Shown here piece by piece: positions 8,148-16,639 of a stretch of DNA of 64,000 bases. The stretch comes from Salinisphaera shabanensis E1L3A (lineage in GTDB: Bacteria; Pseudomonadota; Gammaproteobacteria; Nevskiales; Salinisphaeraceae), in contig NZ_AFNV02000003.1 in NCBI RefSeq assembly GCF_000215955.2, forward strand, positions 62,001 through 126,000. The letters are read 5' to 3'. Every line of letters begins with the position of its first letter. Position 1 is the stretch's first letter. The notes beneath the pieces are model-generated. The model was given only the letters and a program-made list of their open reading frames with translations. It ran no database searches and was not told the DNA's origin. The translations under genes and the position numbers were made by a program.

Positions 8148-9209
8148 ATGACCCAACCGACGTTCATGATCTACGGCGCCTATGGCTATACCGGTGAACT
8201 GATCGCCCGTCAGGCTGTAGCCGAAGGTTTGACTCCCGTACTGGCAGGCCGTCGTGCCGAGGCGCTGGCGCCGCTGGCTCAGGAACTGGGGCTGGACTAT
8301 CGCGATTTCGGCATGCACGAGGCCGCCGATATCGCGCCCCATCTGGACGGTATCGATGTGCTGCTGCATTGCGCCGGCCCGTTTTCGGCGACCGCGCCTC
8401 AGGCCATGGCCGCCTGTATTCGCGAAAGCGTGCACTATCTCGATATTACGGGCGAAATCAGTATCTTCGAGCACTCCTTCAGCCGCCATGATCATGCTGC
8501 CAAGGCCGGCGTGGTGTTGTGTTGTGGCGTGGGCTTCGATGTGGTGCCCACCGACTGTATTGCCGCCTATCTGGCCGAGGCGATGCCGGATGCCGTAGAA
8601 CTCGCGCTGGGCTTCGATTCGCGCTCGGGGTTTTCGCCGGGCACGGCCAAGACCTCGGTGGAAGGCCTGGCCGACGGCGGCAAGATTCGTCGCAATGGCC
8701 GCATCACCACCGTACCGCTGGCCGCCAGTGTGCGCGAGATCGATTTTGGCGACGGCCCGAAACAGGCGATGACCATCCCCTGGGGGGATATCTCGACCGC
8801 TTGGCATACGACGAGCATCGACGATATCGAAGTCTATATGCCGATGTCACCGAAACGCATCAAACAGGTGCAGCGTCTGAACTGGGTGCGCCCGTTGCTG
8901 GGGTTGTCGCCGGTACAGTCGCTTTTGAAAAAACGTGCCGCCAAGGTCGCGGGCCCTGACGAATCGCGGCGCGAGCAAGCCACGACCCATGTATGGGGCG
9001 AGGTCGTGAACGCGCGTGGTGAGCATCGGGTTGCGCGTGTGCACGTGGCCAATGGCTACGATGTGACCGTGCATGCCAGTCTGGCGATCGTGAAACAACT
9101 CTTGACCGAGGCGCCTGCAGGCGGCAGCTACACGCCCTCGCGACTGGCCGGCAAGGAACTCGTCGAGCGTCTGCCTGGCAGTTCGAACGTCGAGCTCAGC
9201 TCGGAATAG
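8148..9209 (+). CDS. Saccharopine dehydrogenase NADP-binding domain protein
   Basis: About 353 residues with an N-terminal Rossmann motif YGAYGYTGELIARQ, as in saccharopine-dehydrogenase-like and trans-acting enoyl-reductase proteins. The true biochemical role is often lipid or polyketide reduction rather than lysine metabolism. I chose ATG 8148 (MTQPTFMIYG) over a GTG at 8124 because AAGAG precedes it. The 3' end overlaps the convergent mtfA-like gene by 14 bp. Probably co-transcribed with the SDR. Confidence 0.82.
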   Translation: MTQPTFMIYGAYGYTGELIARQAVAEGLTPVLAGRRAEALAPLAQELGLDYRDFGMHEAADIAPHLDGIDVLLHCAGPFSATAPQAMAACIRESVHYLDITGEISIFEHSFSRHDHAAKAGVVLCCGVGFDVVPTDCIAAYLAEAMPDAVELALGFDSRSGFSPGTAKTSVEGLADGGKIRRNGRITTVPLAASVREIDFGDGPKQAMTIPWGDISTAWHTTSIDDIEVYMPMSPKRIKQVQRLNWVRPLLGLSPVQSLLKKRAAKVAGPDESRREQATTHVWGEVVNARGEHRVARVHVANGYDVTVHASLAIVKQLLTEAPAGGSYTPSRLAGKELVERLPGSSNVELSSE

Positions 9210-10017
9210 CGTTGCTGAATTCGGGCGGCTGGAGCGCCGTGTCGATATCGAAATAGGCCGCCATCAGGCGATACAGGTCGCGGTGTGCGGCTGCGAGTTC
9301 GGCGCCGCGTTGAAAGAAGGCCTCGACCGCGACAGCAAAGAACTCCGCAGGATTTTCGGCGCCGTAAATATCGATGGCCGGTGAGCCGCGCTCGCGCAGC
9401 GTCTCGAAAGCTGCGCCGAATACATGCGTCCAATCGTCTGCGTCATCGAGTGGCGGTGCGCCTTCTTGCGACGGGGCTGCAAAGTCCAGCAGATGGGCGA
9501 ATTCGTGGAGTACGACATTGTGCTCGGCGCCGGCCAGCGCGGCTTCGATATCGGCCCAGGAAAGCACCACGCGGCTGTCGTCCCAGGCTTCGCCCGACGC
9601 CAGTAATGGCAGATCGTCCATCAGTCCCTGCTCGTCGGGCCACGTCTGCGGGATATAAAAGGCATCGGGATAGATCAGCACTTCGCTTGGTAACGTGAAG
9701 GCCCCCGGCGTGGCGCCCAGACACAGCAAGCTGGCCTGGCCGGCGACAACGAGGCGCATATCGTCTGTGATTTCAAGGCCCTGGCAGCCTATGAAACGCA
9801 CATCGGCAATCAGCTGTGCCGCCAGTCGTGGCATGCGTGCGCGCTGGCGTGCGTCGAGCAAACCCCGCCAGGGCAGCAATGCCCAAAGCCGGCGGCGCTC
9901 GGCTTCACTTAATCGTGCCGGGCCACGCACGAGCAGGCGCAGGCGCGGATAAGCGATAATACCCGCCGCTGCGACGAGGCTACCGACGAGAACGGTAAGC
10001 GCGGCAATCGTATTCAT
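9196..10017 (-). CDS. mtfA: MtfA-like zinc peptidase (M90 family)
   Basis: Similar to MtfA, which in E. coli binds the repressor Mlc and has aminopeptidase activity. The 273-residue protein has an N-terminal hydrophobic helix (residues about 3-22), the zinc motif HEFAH followed by LLDF, and the downstream glutamate segment ENPAEFFAVAVEAFFQ. Whether this species has Mlc is not visible. Divergent from the hypothetical membrane protein at 10087. Confidence 0.88.
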   Translation of the reverse strand: MNTIAALTVLVGSLVAAAGIIAYPRLRLLVRGPARLSEAERRRLWALLPWRGLLDARQRARMPRLAAQLIADVRFIGCQGLEITDDMRLVVAGQASLLCLGATPGAFTLPSEVLIYPDAFYIPQTWPDEQGLMDDLPLLASGEAWDDSRVVLSWADIEAALAGAEHNVVLHEFAHLLDFAAPSQEGAPPLDDADDWTHVFGAAFETLRERGSPAIDIYGAENPAEFFAVAVEAFFQRGAELAAAHRDLYRLMAAYFDIDTALQPPEFSNAIPS

Positions 10018-10086
10018 AACGTATCGATCCCGGCGCCCGGCGTTTGCCCGGCGAATTGTCGATTAAAAAAGGACGGAAAGATCCCG

Positions 10087-10686
10087 GTGAGTTGGTCTCA
10101 AGTCGCGCTAAGCATATTTTCGACCGTAACGTCGTTCATTATCTGGTCGTTTCTGGTCTACGCGTTTTATGTGCTGCGTAATCGCAGTCTTGAGCATAAG
10201 CTCAAGCAGTTGATCCAGCCCGAGCGCAGCGTACCCGACGAGGACCGCGTGCATATCGTATGTGCCAACGCGACCGGCGTTCGGGTGACCGTGCGCGATG
10301 TGCGTCTGATCACCGACGACGACGTTCACGTCAGTCTGGCCTATATCGGCGATACCGGCGATGTGGTTCGCCCGCGCAAGCCGAACGACATTATCGCCCG
10401 GCGGCGCAATCCGGTGATCACATGCCACGAAAAGGCGGGCCTCATCGAGCGAAACTTCGTGGAGTTGCCGGCGCAGAGCGCGGGCATGTGGGCGCTGACC
10501 GCCAATCAGGTCGAAAGCTCAAAATGGCACTTCGTGGAATGCTTGCTGGTGATCGACTATCCGACCCTGCTTAACACCCGCAAATTGATGGTGGTGTACG
10601 CAAAGCAGTCGATCGTCGACAGCATCAACGAGGACTTCAATCGTTATATCGTCGATGCGCGCCGCCGTCATCGGCACGAAAGCTAA
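10087..10686 (+). CDS. Hypothetical membrane-anchored protein
   Basis: I do not recognise a family. The 199-residue product begins with a GTG codon and one N-terminal transmembrane helix (residues about 5-29, hydrophobic and aromatic), followed by a basic segment and a mostly beta-looking soluble domain, probably cytoplasmic by the positive-inside rule. It ends with a very basic tail (DARRRHRHES). It converges with the 5'-nucleotidase gene, 7 bp apart. The protein at 59129-59767 has a similar layout (one N-terminal helix plus soluble domain), but I see no clear sequence match. Confidence 0.6.
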   Translation: MSWSQVALSIFSTVTSFIIWSFLVYAFYVLRNRSLEHKLKQLIQPERSVPDEDRVHIVCANATGVRVTVRDVRLITDDDVHVSLAYIGDTGDVVRPRKPNDIIARRRNPVITCHEKAGLIERNFVELPAQSAGMWALTANQVESSKWHFVECLLVIDYPTLLNTRKLMVVYAKQSIVDSINEDFNRYIVDARRRHRHES

Positions 10687-10693
10687 CCCTGGG

Positions 10694-11584
10694 TTATTCG
10701 TTCGCGACGCCGTGGGGCACGTGGCCGGCGGCTACACGTTGAGAAGCGCTACCGATATGGGTCGCCTGATCGTCGAAGAAAATATCCGCACCGAAGGCTT
10801 CCAGAAACTCGGCCTTGGTCATGCCGCCGAGGAACAACGCTTCATCGATTCGGATATGCCAGGCGCGCAGGGTGCGAATGACGCGTTCATGCGCGGGCGC
10901 ACTGCGTGAAGTCACCAGCGCGGTACGAATCGGGCACCGGGCCGGGTCGAACTCGGCCTGGATCCGCGTCAGTGCTTCCAGAAACGCCTTAAAGGGCCCG
11001 CCCGGCAGCGGTTTGCCGGCAGAGCTGACTTCGCTGGCGGCGAAGGCTTCGAGCCCCTGTTCCTTGAAGATGCGTTCGGCTTCATCGGAAAACAGGACGG
11101 CGTCACCATCGAAAGCGATCTTGAGTTCGCCGTCTTCATGCGCCAGCGAGTGGCCAGGCACGATAGTCGCGGCGGCACAGCCGGCCTTGAGCGCGGCGCG
11201 TACGTCGTCCGGATCGGCAGAAAGAAACAGATCGGCACCAAAGGCGCTCACATAGCGATAGGGCGAACTGCCGCTGGTAAACGCGGCGCGGGTAATCGGT
11301 AGCTTGTGATGGGCGATGGAGTTGAACACGCGCAGACCCGTATCGGCACTGTTACGCGAGAGCAGGATCACTTCCACGCGTTCGCTTTCGGCCTCGTTGA
11401 GCGCCAGCAGCTTGCGAACCAGCCCGAAGGCCACGCCGGGCTCGAGCACGTTTTCTTCGTGCTCGATCTGATAGTTGCAGTACGCCTCACGGCCATCGGT
11501 TTCGAACACCCGATGGCTTTCCTCGAGATCGAACAGTGCTCGCGAAGAAATGCCAATGACCAGTTTTTCGGGCCGGGTATTCAT
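10694..11584 (-). CDS. 5'-nucleotidase (PF06189-type)
   Basis: Resembles the cytosolic 5'-nucleotidase family related to vertebrate NT5C1, which dephosphorylates nucleoside monophosphates. The 296-residue protein has the typical start KLVIGISSRALFDLEESH, the LLSRNSADTGLRVFNSI segment and the C-terminal FLGGMTKAEFLEAFGADIFFDD block. I chose ATG 11584 rather than 11623 because a -10-like TACACT lies only 8 nt before it and the longer frame crosses a palindrome. The leader would be very short. Confidence 0.85.
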   Translation of the reverse strand: MNTRPEKLVIGISSRALFDLEESHRVFETDGREAYCNYQIEHEENVLEPGVAFGLVRKLLALNEAESERVEVILLSRNSADTGLRVFNSIAHHKLPITRAAFTSGSSPYRYVSAFGADLFLSADPDDVRAALKAGCAAATIVPGHSLAHEDGELKIAFDGDAVLFSDEAERIFKEQGLEAFAASEVSSAGKPLPGGPFKAFLEALTRIQAEFDPARCPIRTALVTSRSAPAHERVIRTLRAWHIRIDEALFLGGMTKAEFLEAFGADIFFDDQATHIGSASQRVAAGHVPHGVANE

Positions 11585-11601
11585 GCGCACAGTGTAGCGC
11601 C

Positions 11602-11624
11602 ATTGCGCGCGATGAGCGCGCAAT
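11602..11624. promoter_or_regulatory. Perfect 9-bp inverted repeat upstream of the 5'-nucleotidase
   Basis: ATTGCGCGC (11602-11610) and GCGCGCAAT (11616-11624) flank 5 nt. It sits 17 bp beyond the nucleotidase start and overlaps where the -35 region of the TACACT promoter would lie, so it could be an operator. The rest of the gap up to the porin start at 11960 (about 335 bp) carries an AT-rich stretch at 11705-11785, a sigma-54-like promoter and a leader hairpin, and no gene. Confidence 0.4.
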
Positions 11625-11800
11625 GCGTGTTCTTAAGTGGTGCGCCTAACCGCTTGAGACTAAAGTTCGAGCGCTGAACTTGGCCGCCGGAAAGGTGGTC
11701 TCGCTACCCACCGCGAGCGCGATTTTTTTATGGCAAAACCTTGATTCCATCGAAAATAAAAAGAAAACCTTCCGTTTCTCTTTAGGGGCCGGCATTCGCT

Positions 11801-11816
11801 TGGCAGGTTGTTTGCT
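11801..11816 (+). promoter_or_regulatory. Candidate sigma-54 promoter of the porin gene
   Basis: TGGCAGGTTGTTTGCT matches the sigma-54 consensus TGGCACRNNNNTTGCW with one mismatch, and the invariant GG and GC doublets have the correct spacing. Transcription would start near 11827, about 130 nt before the porin ATG. Activator sites would lie in the AT-rich region upstream. I cannot identify the enhancer-binding protein. Confidence 0.55.
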
Positions 11817-11821
11817 TATAC

Positions 11822-11854
11822 GCCGGATCTGCGCCGCGCTACCGCAGGTCCGGC
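11822..11854 (+). other. Stable stem-loop at the start of the porin leader
   Basis: GCCGGATCTGCG (11822-11833) pairs with CGCAGGTCCGGC (11843-11854): 11 Watson-Crick pairs and one G-U, with a 9-nt loop. It begins at or next to the predicted transcription start. A 5' hairpin of this kind could protect an abundant porin mRNA from decay. It could also be a DNA-level operator. Confidence 0.5.
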
Positions 11855-11959
11855 ACGGCCTTGGCAATGTCCCAGCCTTCTGGGGTAACGTACAGGGCAA
11901 GCCGGATCGTGGTGGGACACGGTCAGGGGGATCCAGCTTTTATCTCAGGGAGAAAAGGG

Positions 11960-13420
11960 ATGAGTACGTTCAAATCGAACAAGGTTCGTGCGTCTGTGCG
12001 TGGCGCGATTGGTACGGCCGTTGCGGTACCGCTGCTGTTTTCGGCGATGCCGGCGATGGCACAAAGTCAGCAAGAGCAGATGCAGCAGCTGCGCGATCAG
12101 ATTCAGCAGATGCAGCAGCGTTTCGACGAGCTGCAGTCGCAGCAGGAAGAAATGAAGCAGGCGCAGGAGTCGCCGCGTTCGGAAGAACGTCTGGTTTCGA
12201 AGTCTGAAGACGGCGAAGGCTTCATGGTTGGCGATACCAACGTGAAGATCAACGGTTACTTCAAGTTCGACGCCATCTATGATTTCGAAGACGATCACGA
12301 CGCCTTGCTGGGCCCGTCTGATGCGATTGGCACCCTCAACGCCAAGGGCACCGACTCGCCCGGTGACGGCGATTTTGGCGTTACCGTCAAGCAAACCCGT
12401 CTCAAGATCGCGACCACCACTCCCACTGAGTTTGGCGATCTGGGCGGTTATATCGAGATGGACTTCTATGGCAAGCCCTACGATGAGTCGTTCGACAGCG
12501 CCCCTTCTCCGCGTGTGCGTCGTGCCTATCTGACGTTTGGCAACTGGCTGATCGGTCGCGACTGGTCGACCTTCTCGGACTTCAACTACGGCACCACGCT
12601 CAACTTCTACGGCCCGCAGGCGCAGCTGTTCGAGCGCCAGGCGCAGGTGCGCTACACCATGGACGCCGGCGAAAACACCAGTGTCGATTTCGCCTTGGAA
12701 AATCCGGGTGGCGGCAGCGTGCTCGCTGGTGATGGTGGCACTGCTGCTTCTGCGGGGCCGGATGGCCTTGATGGCACTGCCGACGACGTCGCCGCTACTC
12801 CTGCCGATCCGAATTTTCGTGGCTTGGAGGATGGCTCCGATACCGAAAATACGCTGCCGGACGTTGTGGTTCGTCTCAAGACTTCCAGTGGCCCCTTCAG
12901 CTTCCAGGCTGCCGCTATCGGACGCTACCTTACTACCGATATCAACCAGTTGGACGGCGATGGTTCCGACGAGGATTCCGTGGTCGGTTACGGTCTGAAC
13001 CTCGGTGGTTCGCTGTCGCTGCCGACCAATACCACGTTCATGCTGTCGAGCGTGTATGGCAAGGGCATTGGTAAGTACGTCTATGCACCGGCCGGCGGCG
13101 CCGACGCCTATGTGACCAGCGACGGCGACCTGGAAGCACTCGAGCGCTACGGCTTCATCGCCACGATTTCGCAGGAGCTCACCTCGACGCTCACCACGAA
13201 TCTGATCTACGGCAAGGCCTACTCCGAGAATCCCGACGATTTCGTCGGCAGCACGGACGCTCTGCATGACAGCTCGTCGTCGGCGCACGTGAACCTGCTC
13301 TACACGCCGGTCGATCCGCTGACCTTCGGTATCGAGTACAACCGCGTGGAATACGAAACCCAGGGCGGCGTCGACGCCGATGCCCAGAACGTACAGTTCT
13401 CCACGATCTACAACTTCTAG
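11960..13420 (+). CDS. DcaP-like trimeric outer-membrane porin
   Basis: Secreted outer-membrane protein of 486 residues. A signal peptide (to AMAQS, about residues 1-36) is followed by a Gln-rich N-terminal coiled coil (about 37-68) and then a beta-barrel whose final residue is Phe (TIYNF), as usual for BAM substrates. The coiled coil plus barrel is the layout of DcaP porins, which pass dicarboxylates and other small anions. Start at ATG 11960 is supported by GGGAG upstream. A strong terminator follows at 13465. Substrate is not readable from sequence. Confidence 0.85.
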   Translation: MSTFKSNKVRASVRGAIGTAVAVPLLFSAMPAMAQSQQEQMQQLRDQIQQMQQRFDELQSQQEEMKQAQESPRSEERLVSKSEDGEGFMVGDTNVKINGYFKFDAIYDFEDDHDALLGPSDAIGTLNAKGTDSPGDGDFGVTVKQTRLKIATTTPTEFGDLGGYIEMDFYGKPYDESFDSAPSPRVRRAYLTFGNWLIGRDWSTFSDFNYGTTLNFYGPQAQLFERQAQVRYTMDAGENTSVDFALENPGGGSVLAGDGGTAASAGPDGLDGTADDVAATPADPNFRGLEDGSDTENTLPDVVVRLKTSSGPFSFQAAAIGRYLTTDINQLDGDGSDEDSVVGYGLNLGGSLSLPTNTTFMLSSVYGKGIGKYVYAPAGGADAYVTSDGDLEALERYGFIATISQELTSTLTTNLIYGKAYSENPDDFVGSTDALHDSSSSAHVNLLYTPVDPLTFGIEYNRVEYETQGGVDADAQNVQFSTIYNF

Positions 13421-13464
13421 ATCGTGACTGTATGACGCGCCCAGCGTTCGCGCCGGGCGCCTTG

Positions 13465-13490
13465 AAGCCCCGGTTCGCCGGGGCTTTTTT
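13465..13490 (+). terminator. Intrinsic terminator of the porin gene
   Basis: AAGCCCCGG-TTCG-CCGGGGCTT: a perfect 9-bp GC-rich stem with a stable TTCG tetraloop, followed by a T run to 13490. It lies 45 bp after the porin stop. Confidence 0.93.
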
Positions 13491-13549
13491 GTGGGCGCGG
13501 TTCGGCACGTCCCGGCGCGCCGGGACGAGTGACAGGTTAGGATGAGCGC

Positions 13550-15352
13550 ATGAGTCGTCGTTTTGTATCCCGCACTCGAAACGCACAACACGCGCCGTCC
13601 GCGGCACTGGCCGACGGTATTGCGCTGCATCGTTCCGGGCGCTTCGACGAAGCCGAGGCCTGTTACCGGCGTATCAAGCGGCGTGATCCCGACTATGCCG
13701 AAGCGCTGCGTATGCGTGCGCTGCTCGCCCACCAGCGCGGCGACGGCGAAGCGGCGGTCAAGCTGCTGCGCCGCGCGGTCGACCAGCAGCCGGCCAATCC
13801 GATCTATCACCATAGCCTGGCCGGCTTGCTGCGTGCGCGCGCCGATCTGGCGGGCGCGATCGCAGCCTACCGGCGGGCCTGGGCGCTGCAGCCCGAGCGC
13901 GTCCAGAATGGCCTCGATCTGGCCGATGTCCTCGCCACGGCCGGCCACAGCGAGGCCGCACTGGCGGTTTATGATGAATTACGCGAAGCCGCCCCATCGC
14001 TGCTGGCACCCTATTTACAGAGCGCGGGCCTGCTATTCGAACGGGGTGCCCCCGACGCCGCCGCCACGTGCCTGCACCAGGCCGAAGCAGCGCTCGATCC
14101 GGATATCGACACCCGCTGCGACCTTGCTGCGGCCTGGGCGGGCATTGGCGCCTACGAGCGGGCGGCTGCGGGCTACGAGGCGGTGCTGGCTCAGGCGCCG
14201 GCTAATGCCCGTGCCGAGGCGGGACTGGGCAGCGCCTATCAGAGCCTGGGTCAGTTCGAGGCCTCGACACGGCATTTCGAACGGGCGCTCGATCTGGATG
14301 ACCGTCTGGGCTGGGTCTATGCGGCCTTGATGACCAATCGCCGCTACGTGTTGTCCGACACACGCCGCGCGGCAATGCAGCGCGCGATGGCCGATCCGAA
14401 GCTCGACGATATCGCACGCAGCCATATGCATTTCGCGCTCGGCCAGCATTTTGATGCCCACAATGCGCCCGAGCCGGCCTTTGCCCATTTCGACGCCGGC
14501 AATCGGCTGCATGCACGCCGCCACCCGTTCGATCGGCAGGTTTTCGATGCGCGTATCGAGCGCATCATCAAACACTGTACGCGCGACTTCTTTACAGCAC
14601 GCCAGGGCATGGGCGATGCCAGCGAGCGCCCGGTGTTGATTGTGGGCATGCCCAGATCGGGCACGAGTCTGGTCGAACAGATCATTGCCAGTCATCCACA
14701 GGCACACGGCGCCGGCGAACTGAACGATATCGGCCGCATGGCGCGTGAGCTGCCGGTGGTGGTCGGTCGCGAGAAACGCTATCCCGAGTGTCTGGATCAC
14801 CTCGAGCCGGACGCCGCAGCCATGCTGGCGCAACGTTATCTCGGCGGGCTCGATGCGCGCGCGCCGGATGCAACGCGTGTGACCGATAAGATGCCTTTCA
14901 ACATGCTCTGGCTCGGGCTGATTGCGCTGATTCTGCCCAATGCGCGGGTGATCTATTGTCGGCGTAATCCCATGGACAACGCGCTGTCCTGCTATTTCCA
15001 GCTGTTCAGTCGTGGCCTGCGCTTTGCCTACGATCTGGGTGATGTCGGTCATGTCTATCGCCAGCACGAGCGTTTGATGGCGCACTGGCAGACACATCTG
15101 CCGTTGTCCATGCTCACCGTCGACTATGAAGCGCTGGTCAGCGATCCCGAGTCCCAGTCGCGTCGTCTGATCGAGTTCACCGGCCTCGACTGGGACGATC
15201 GTTGCCTGAATTTTCATCGGCATGCGCGAGACGTGCGTACAGCCAGTGTCTGGCAGGTACGCCAGCCCGTGTATCAATCGTCGCTGGCCCGCTGGAAAGC
15301 ATACGAACCCTGGCTGGCGCCGTTACGGGAGAGTCTGGCCGCGCCGCAATAG
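13550..15352 (+). CDS. TPR-repeat sulfotransferase family protein
   Basis: A 600-residue fusion. Residues about 15-270 are tetratricopeptide repeats (for example the ANPIYHHSLAGLLRARADL and ANARAEAGLGSAYQSLGQF units). Residues about 360-590 form a sulfotransferase domain with the 5'-phosphosulfate loop VLIVGMPRSGTSLVEQII and the 3'-phosphate region CRRNPMDNALSCYFQLF. Such proteins transfer sulfate from PAPS to carbohydrate or protein hydroxyls; the acceptor is unknown. AGGATGAG precedes the start. The exonuclease gene follows after 39 bp. Confidence 0.9.
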   Translation: MSRRFVSRTRNAQHAPSAALADGIALHRSGRFDEAEACYRRIKRRDPDYAEALRMRALLAHQRGDGEAAVKLLRRAVDQQPANPIYHHSLAGLLRARADLAGAIAAYRRAWALQPERVQNGLDLADVLATAGHSEAALAVYDELREAAPSLLAPYLQSAGLLFERGAPDAAATCLHQAEAALDPDIDTRCDLAAAWAGIGAYERAAAGYEAVLAQAPANARAEAGLGSAYQSLGQFEASTRHFERALDLDDRLGWVYAALMTNRRYVLSDTRRAAMQRAMADPKLDDIARSHMHFALGQHFDAHNAPEPAFAHFDAGNRLHARRHPFDRQVFDARIERIIKHCTRDFFTARQGMGDASERPVLIVGMPRSGTSLVEQIIASHPQAHGAGELNDIGRMARELPVVVGREKRYPECLDHLEPDAAAMLAQRYLGGLDARAPDATRVTDKMPFNMLWLGLIALILPNARVIYCRRNPMDNALSCYFQLFSRGLRFAYDLGDVGHVYRQHERLMAHWQTHLPLSMLTVDYEALVSDPESQSRRLIEFTGLDWDDRCLNFHRHARDVRTASVWQVRQPVYQSSLARWKAYEPWLAPLRESLAAPQ

Positions 15353-15391
15353 TGCGGTGCGCTAGAGCGCTTCATCACAGGGAGGGCCGCC

Positions 15392-16399
15392 ATGGCCGCT
15401 GTAATCGAACCCACCGACAAAGGTCTCTACTGCGCGGCGGGCGATTTTTATATCGACCCGTGGCGGCCGGTCGAACGCGCGTTGATCACCCATGCGCATG
15501 CCGATCATGCCCGCAACGGTCACGACCACTACTGGGCAACGGCCCAAAGCGCGCCGATTCTCTACAAACGGCTTGGTCGCAATATCGAACTCACGCCCAT
15601 CGAGTATGGAGAAAAGCTCACGTTTGGCGCGGCGCAGGTGTCGTTTCATCCGGCCGGGCATGTGCTGGGCTCGGCGCAGATCCGGGTGGAAGTCGACGGC
15701 GAGGTTTGGGTGGCCTCGGGCGACTACAAGCGCGACGCTGACCCGACCTGTGCCGATTTCGAAGTCGTGCCTTGCGATACGTTCATTACCGAAGCCACGT
15801 TCGCGCTGCCGGTCTATCGCTGGGCGGACACGGCCACGGTGGCGGCCGATATTCGTGCCTGGTGGCAAGCGAACGCGGCAGCCGGCAAAACCAGCGTGTT
15901 GTTTTCCTATTCGCTGGGCAAGGCACAGCGACTGCTGGCCGAACTCGCGCGTCTGACTGATGAAACGGTCTATCTGCACGGCGCGCTGGTGCCGCTGACC
16001 GATATATACCGTGAGGCCGGGGTGGCCATGTTGCCCACCGAGCCGGTCAGCGCCCAAGACAAGAAAGCCGACTTTGCCGGCACGCTGGTTATGGCGCCGC
16101 CGTCGGCGGCCGGCTCACGATGGATGCGGCGCTTCAAGCATCACGACACGGGTTTTGCGTCCGGCTGGATGCGTATTCGTGGCAACCGGCGTCGGCGCGG
16201 CTACGATCGAGGCTTCGTGCTGTCCGACCATGCCGATTGGCCCGGGCTGATCCGGACCATCGAAGAGACTGGCGCGCAGCGCGTGCTGGCGACGCATGGC
16301 CGTACCGACGTGTTGGTGTCCTATCTGCGTGAGCGGGGGATCGACGCAGCGCCGCTGGTGACGGAATATGCCGACAGTCTCGAAGCCGAGGATGGTTGA
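15392..16399 (+). CDS. Ligase-associated-type DNA exonuclease (metallo-beta-lactamase fold)
   Basis: A 335-residue metallo-beta-lactamase/beta-CASP-like protein with the metal motif THAHADHA near residue 35 and later histidines in FHPAGHVLGSAQ, SGDYKRD and the C-terminal LSDHADW and LATHGRTD. It matches the family usually encoded beside an ATP-dependent DNA ligase and an Lhr-type helicase, but neither partner is visible here. Strong Shine-Dalgarno AGGGAGGG. Nuclease activity on DNA is a family inference. Confidence 0.82.
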   Translation: MAAVIEPTDKGLYCAAGDFYIDPWRPVERALITHAHADHARNGHDHYWATAQSAPILYKRLGRNIELTPIEYGEKLTFGAAQVSFHPAGHVLGSAQIRVEVDGEVWVASGDYKRDADPTCADFEVVPCDTFITEATFALPVYRWADTATVAADIRAWWQANAAAGKTSVLFSYSLGKAQRLLAELARLTDETVYLHGALVPLTDIYREAGVAMLPTEPVSAQDKKADFAGTLVMAPPSAAGSRWMRRFKHHDTGFASGWMRIRGNRRRRGYDRGFVLSDHADWPGLIRTIEETGAQRVLATHGRTDVLVSYLRERGIDAAPLVTEYADSLEAEDG

Positions 16400-16483
16400 A
16401 CGCAGCGCTCGTAGTCTGCCGATGTCCGGTACGGGTGCGTTATGCTGACGAGATTGTCAGGAACGATCGAAAAGGCGAGACGC

Positions 16484-16639
16484 ATGTCGCAAAACACGGC
16501 AGCCGCTAGGCGCTACGCAAGGCCAACCGGCGGTTCGTTGGCGTGTGCTCAAGTCGATCCCGTCGAAGAAAGCGTGGCGCTGACCGGCCTGCTCGAGCGC
16601 ATGCACGTAGCTGGCAGGTCGGTCGGGCCGGGGCAGTAA
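16484..16639 (+). CDS. Possible 51-residue small ORF coupled to the patatin gene
   Basis: An ATG at 16484, preceded by AAGGCGAG, opens a 51-residue frame whose TAA stop overlaps the patatin ATG (TAATG at 16637-16641). A longer frame starts at 16442. The product is hydrophilic, with one Cys and no recognised motif. The overlap suggests translational coupling, but the composition is not distinctive and it may simply be leader sequence. Confidence 0.25.
   Translation: MSQNTAAARRYARPTGGSLACAQVDPVEESVALTGLLERMHVAGRSVGPGQ

Noticed and set aside
11945-13948. A 667-codon open frame on the minus strand opposite the porin gene
   Set aside because: It is antisense to a clearly coded porin with signal peptide and C-terminal Phe, and its residues (many Arg, Gly, Val, Ile) look like a GC-rich shadow with no family motif.
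14033-15277. A 414-codon minus-strand frame opposite the TPR-sulfotransferase
   Set aside because: No motif; the opposite strand carries TPR and PAPS-binding motifs, so this is a codon-bias shadow.
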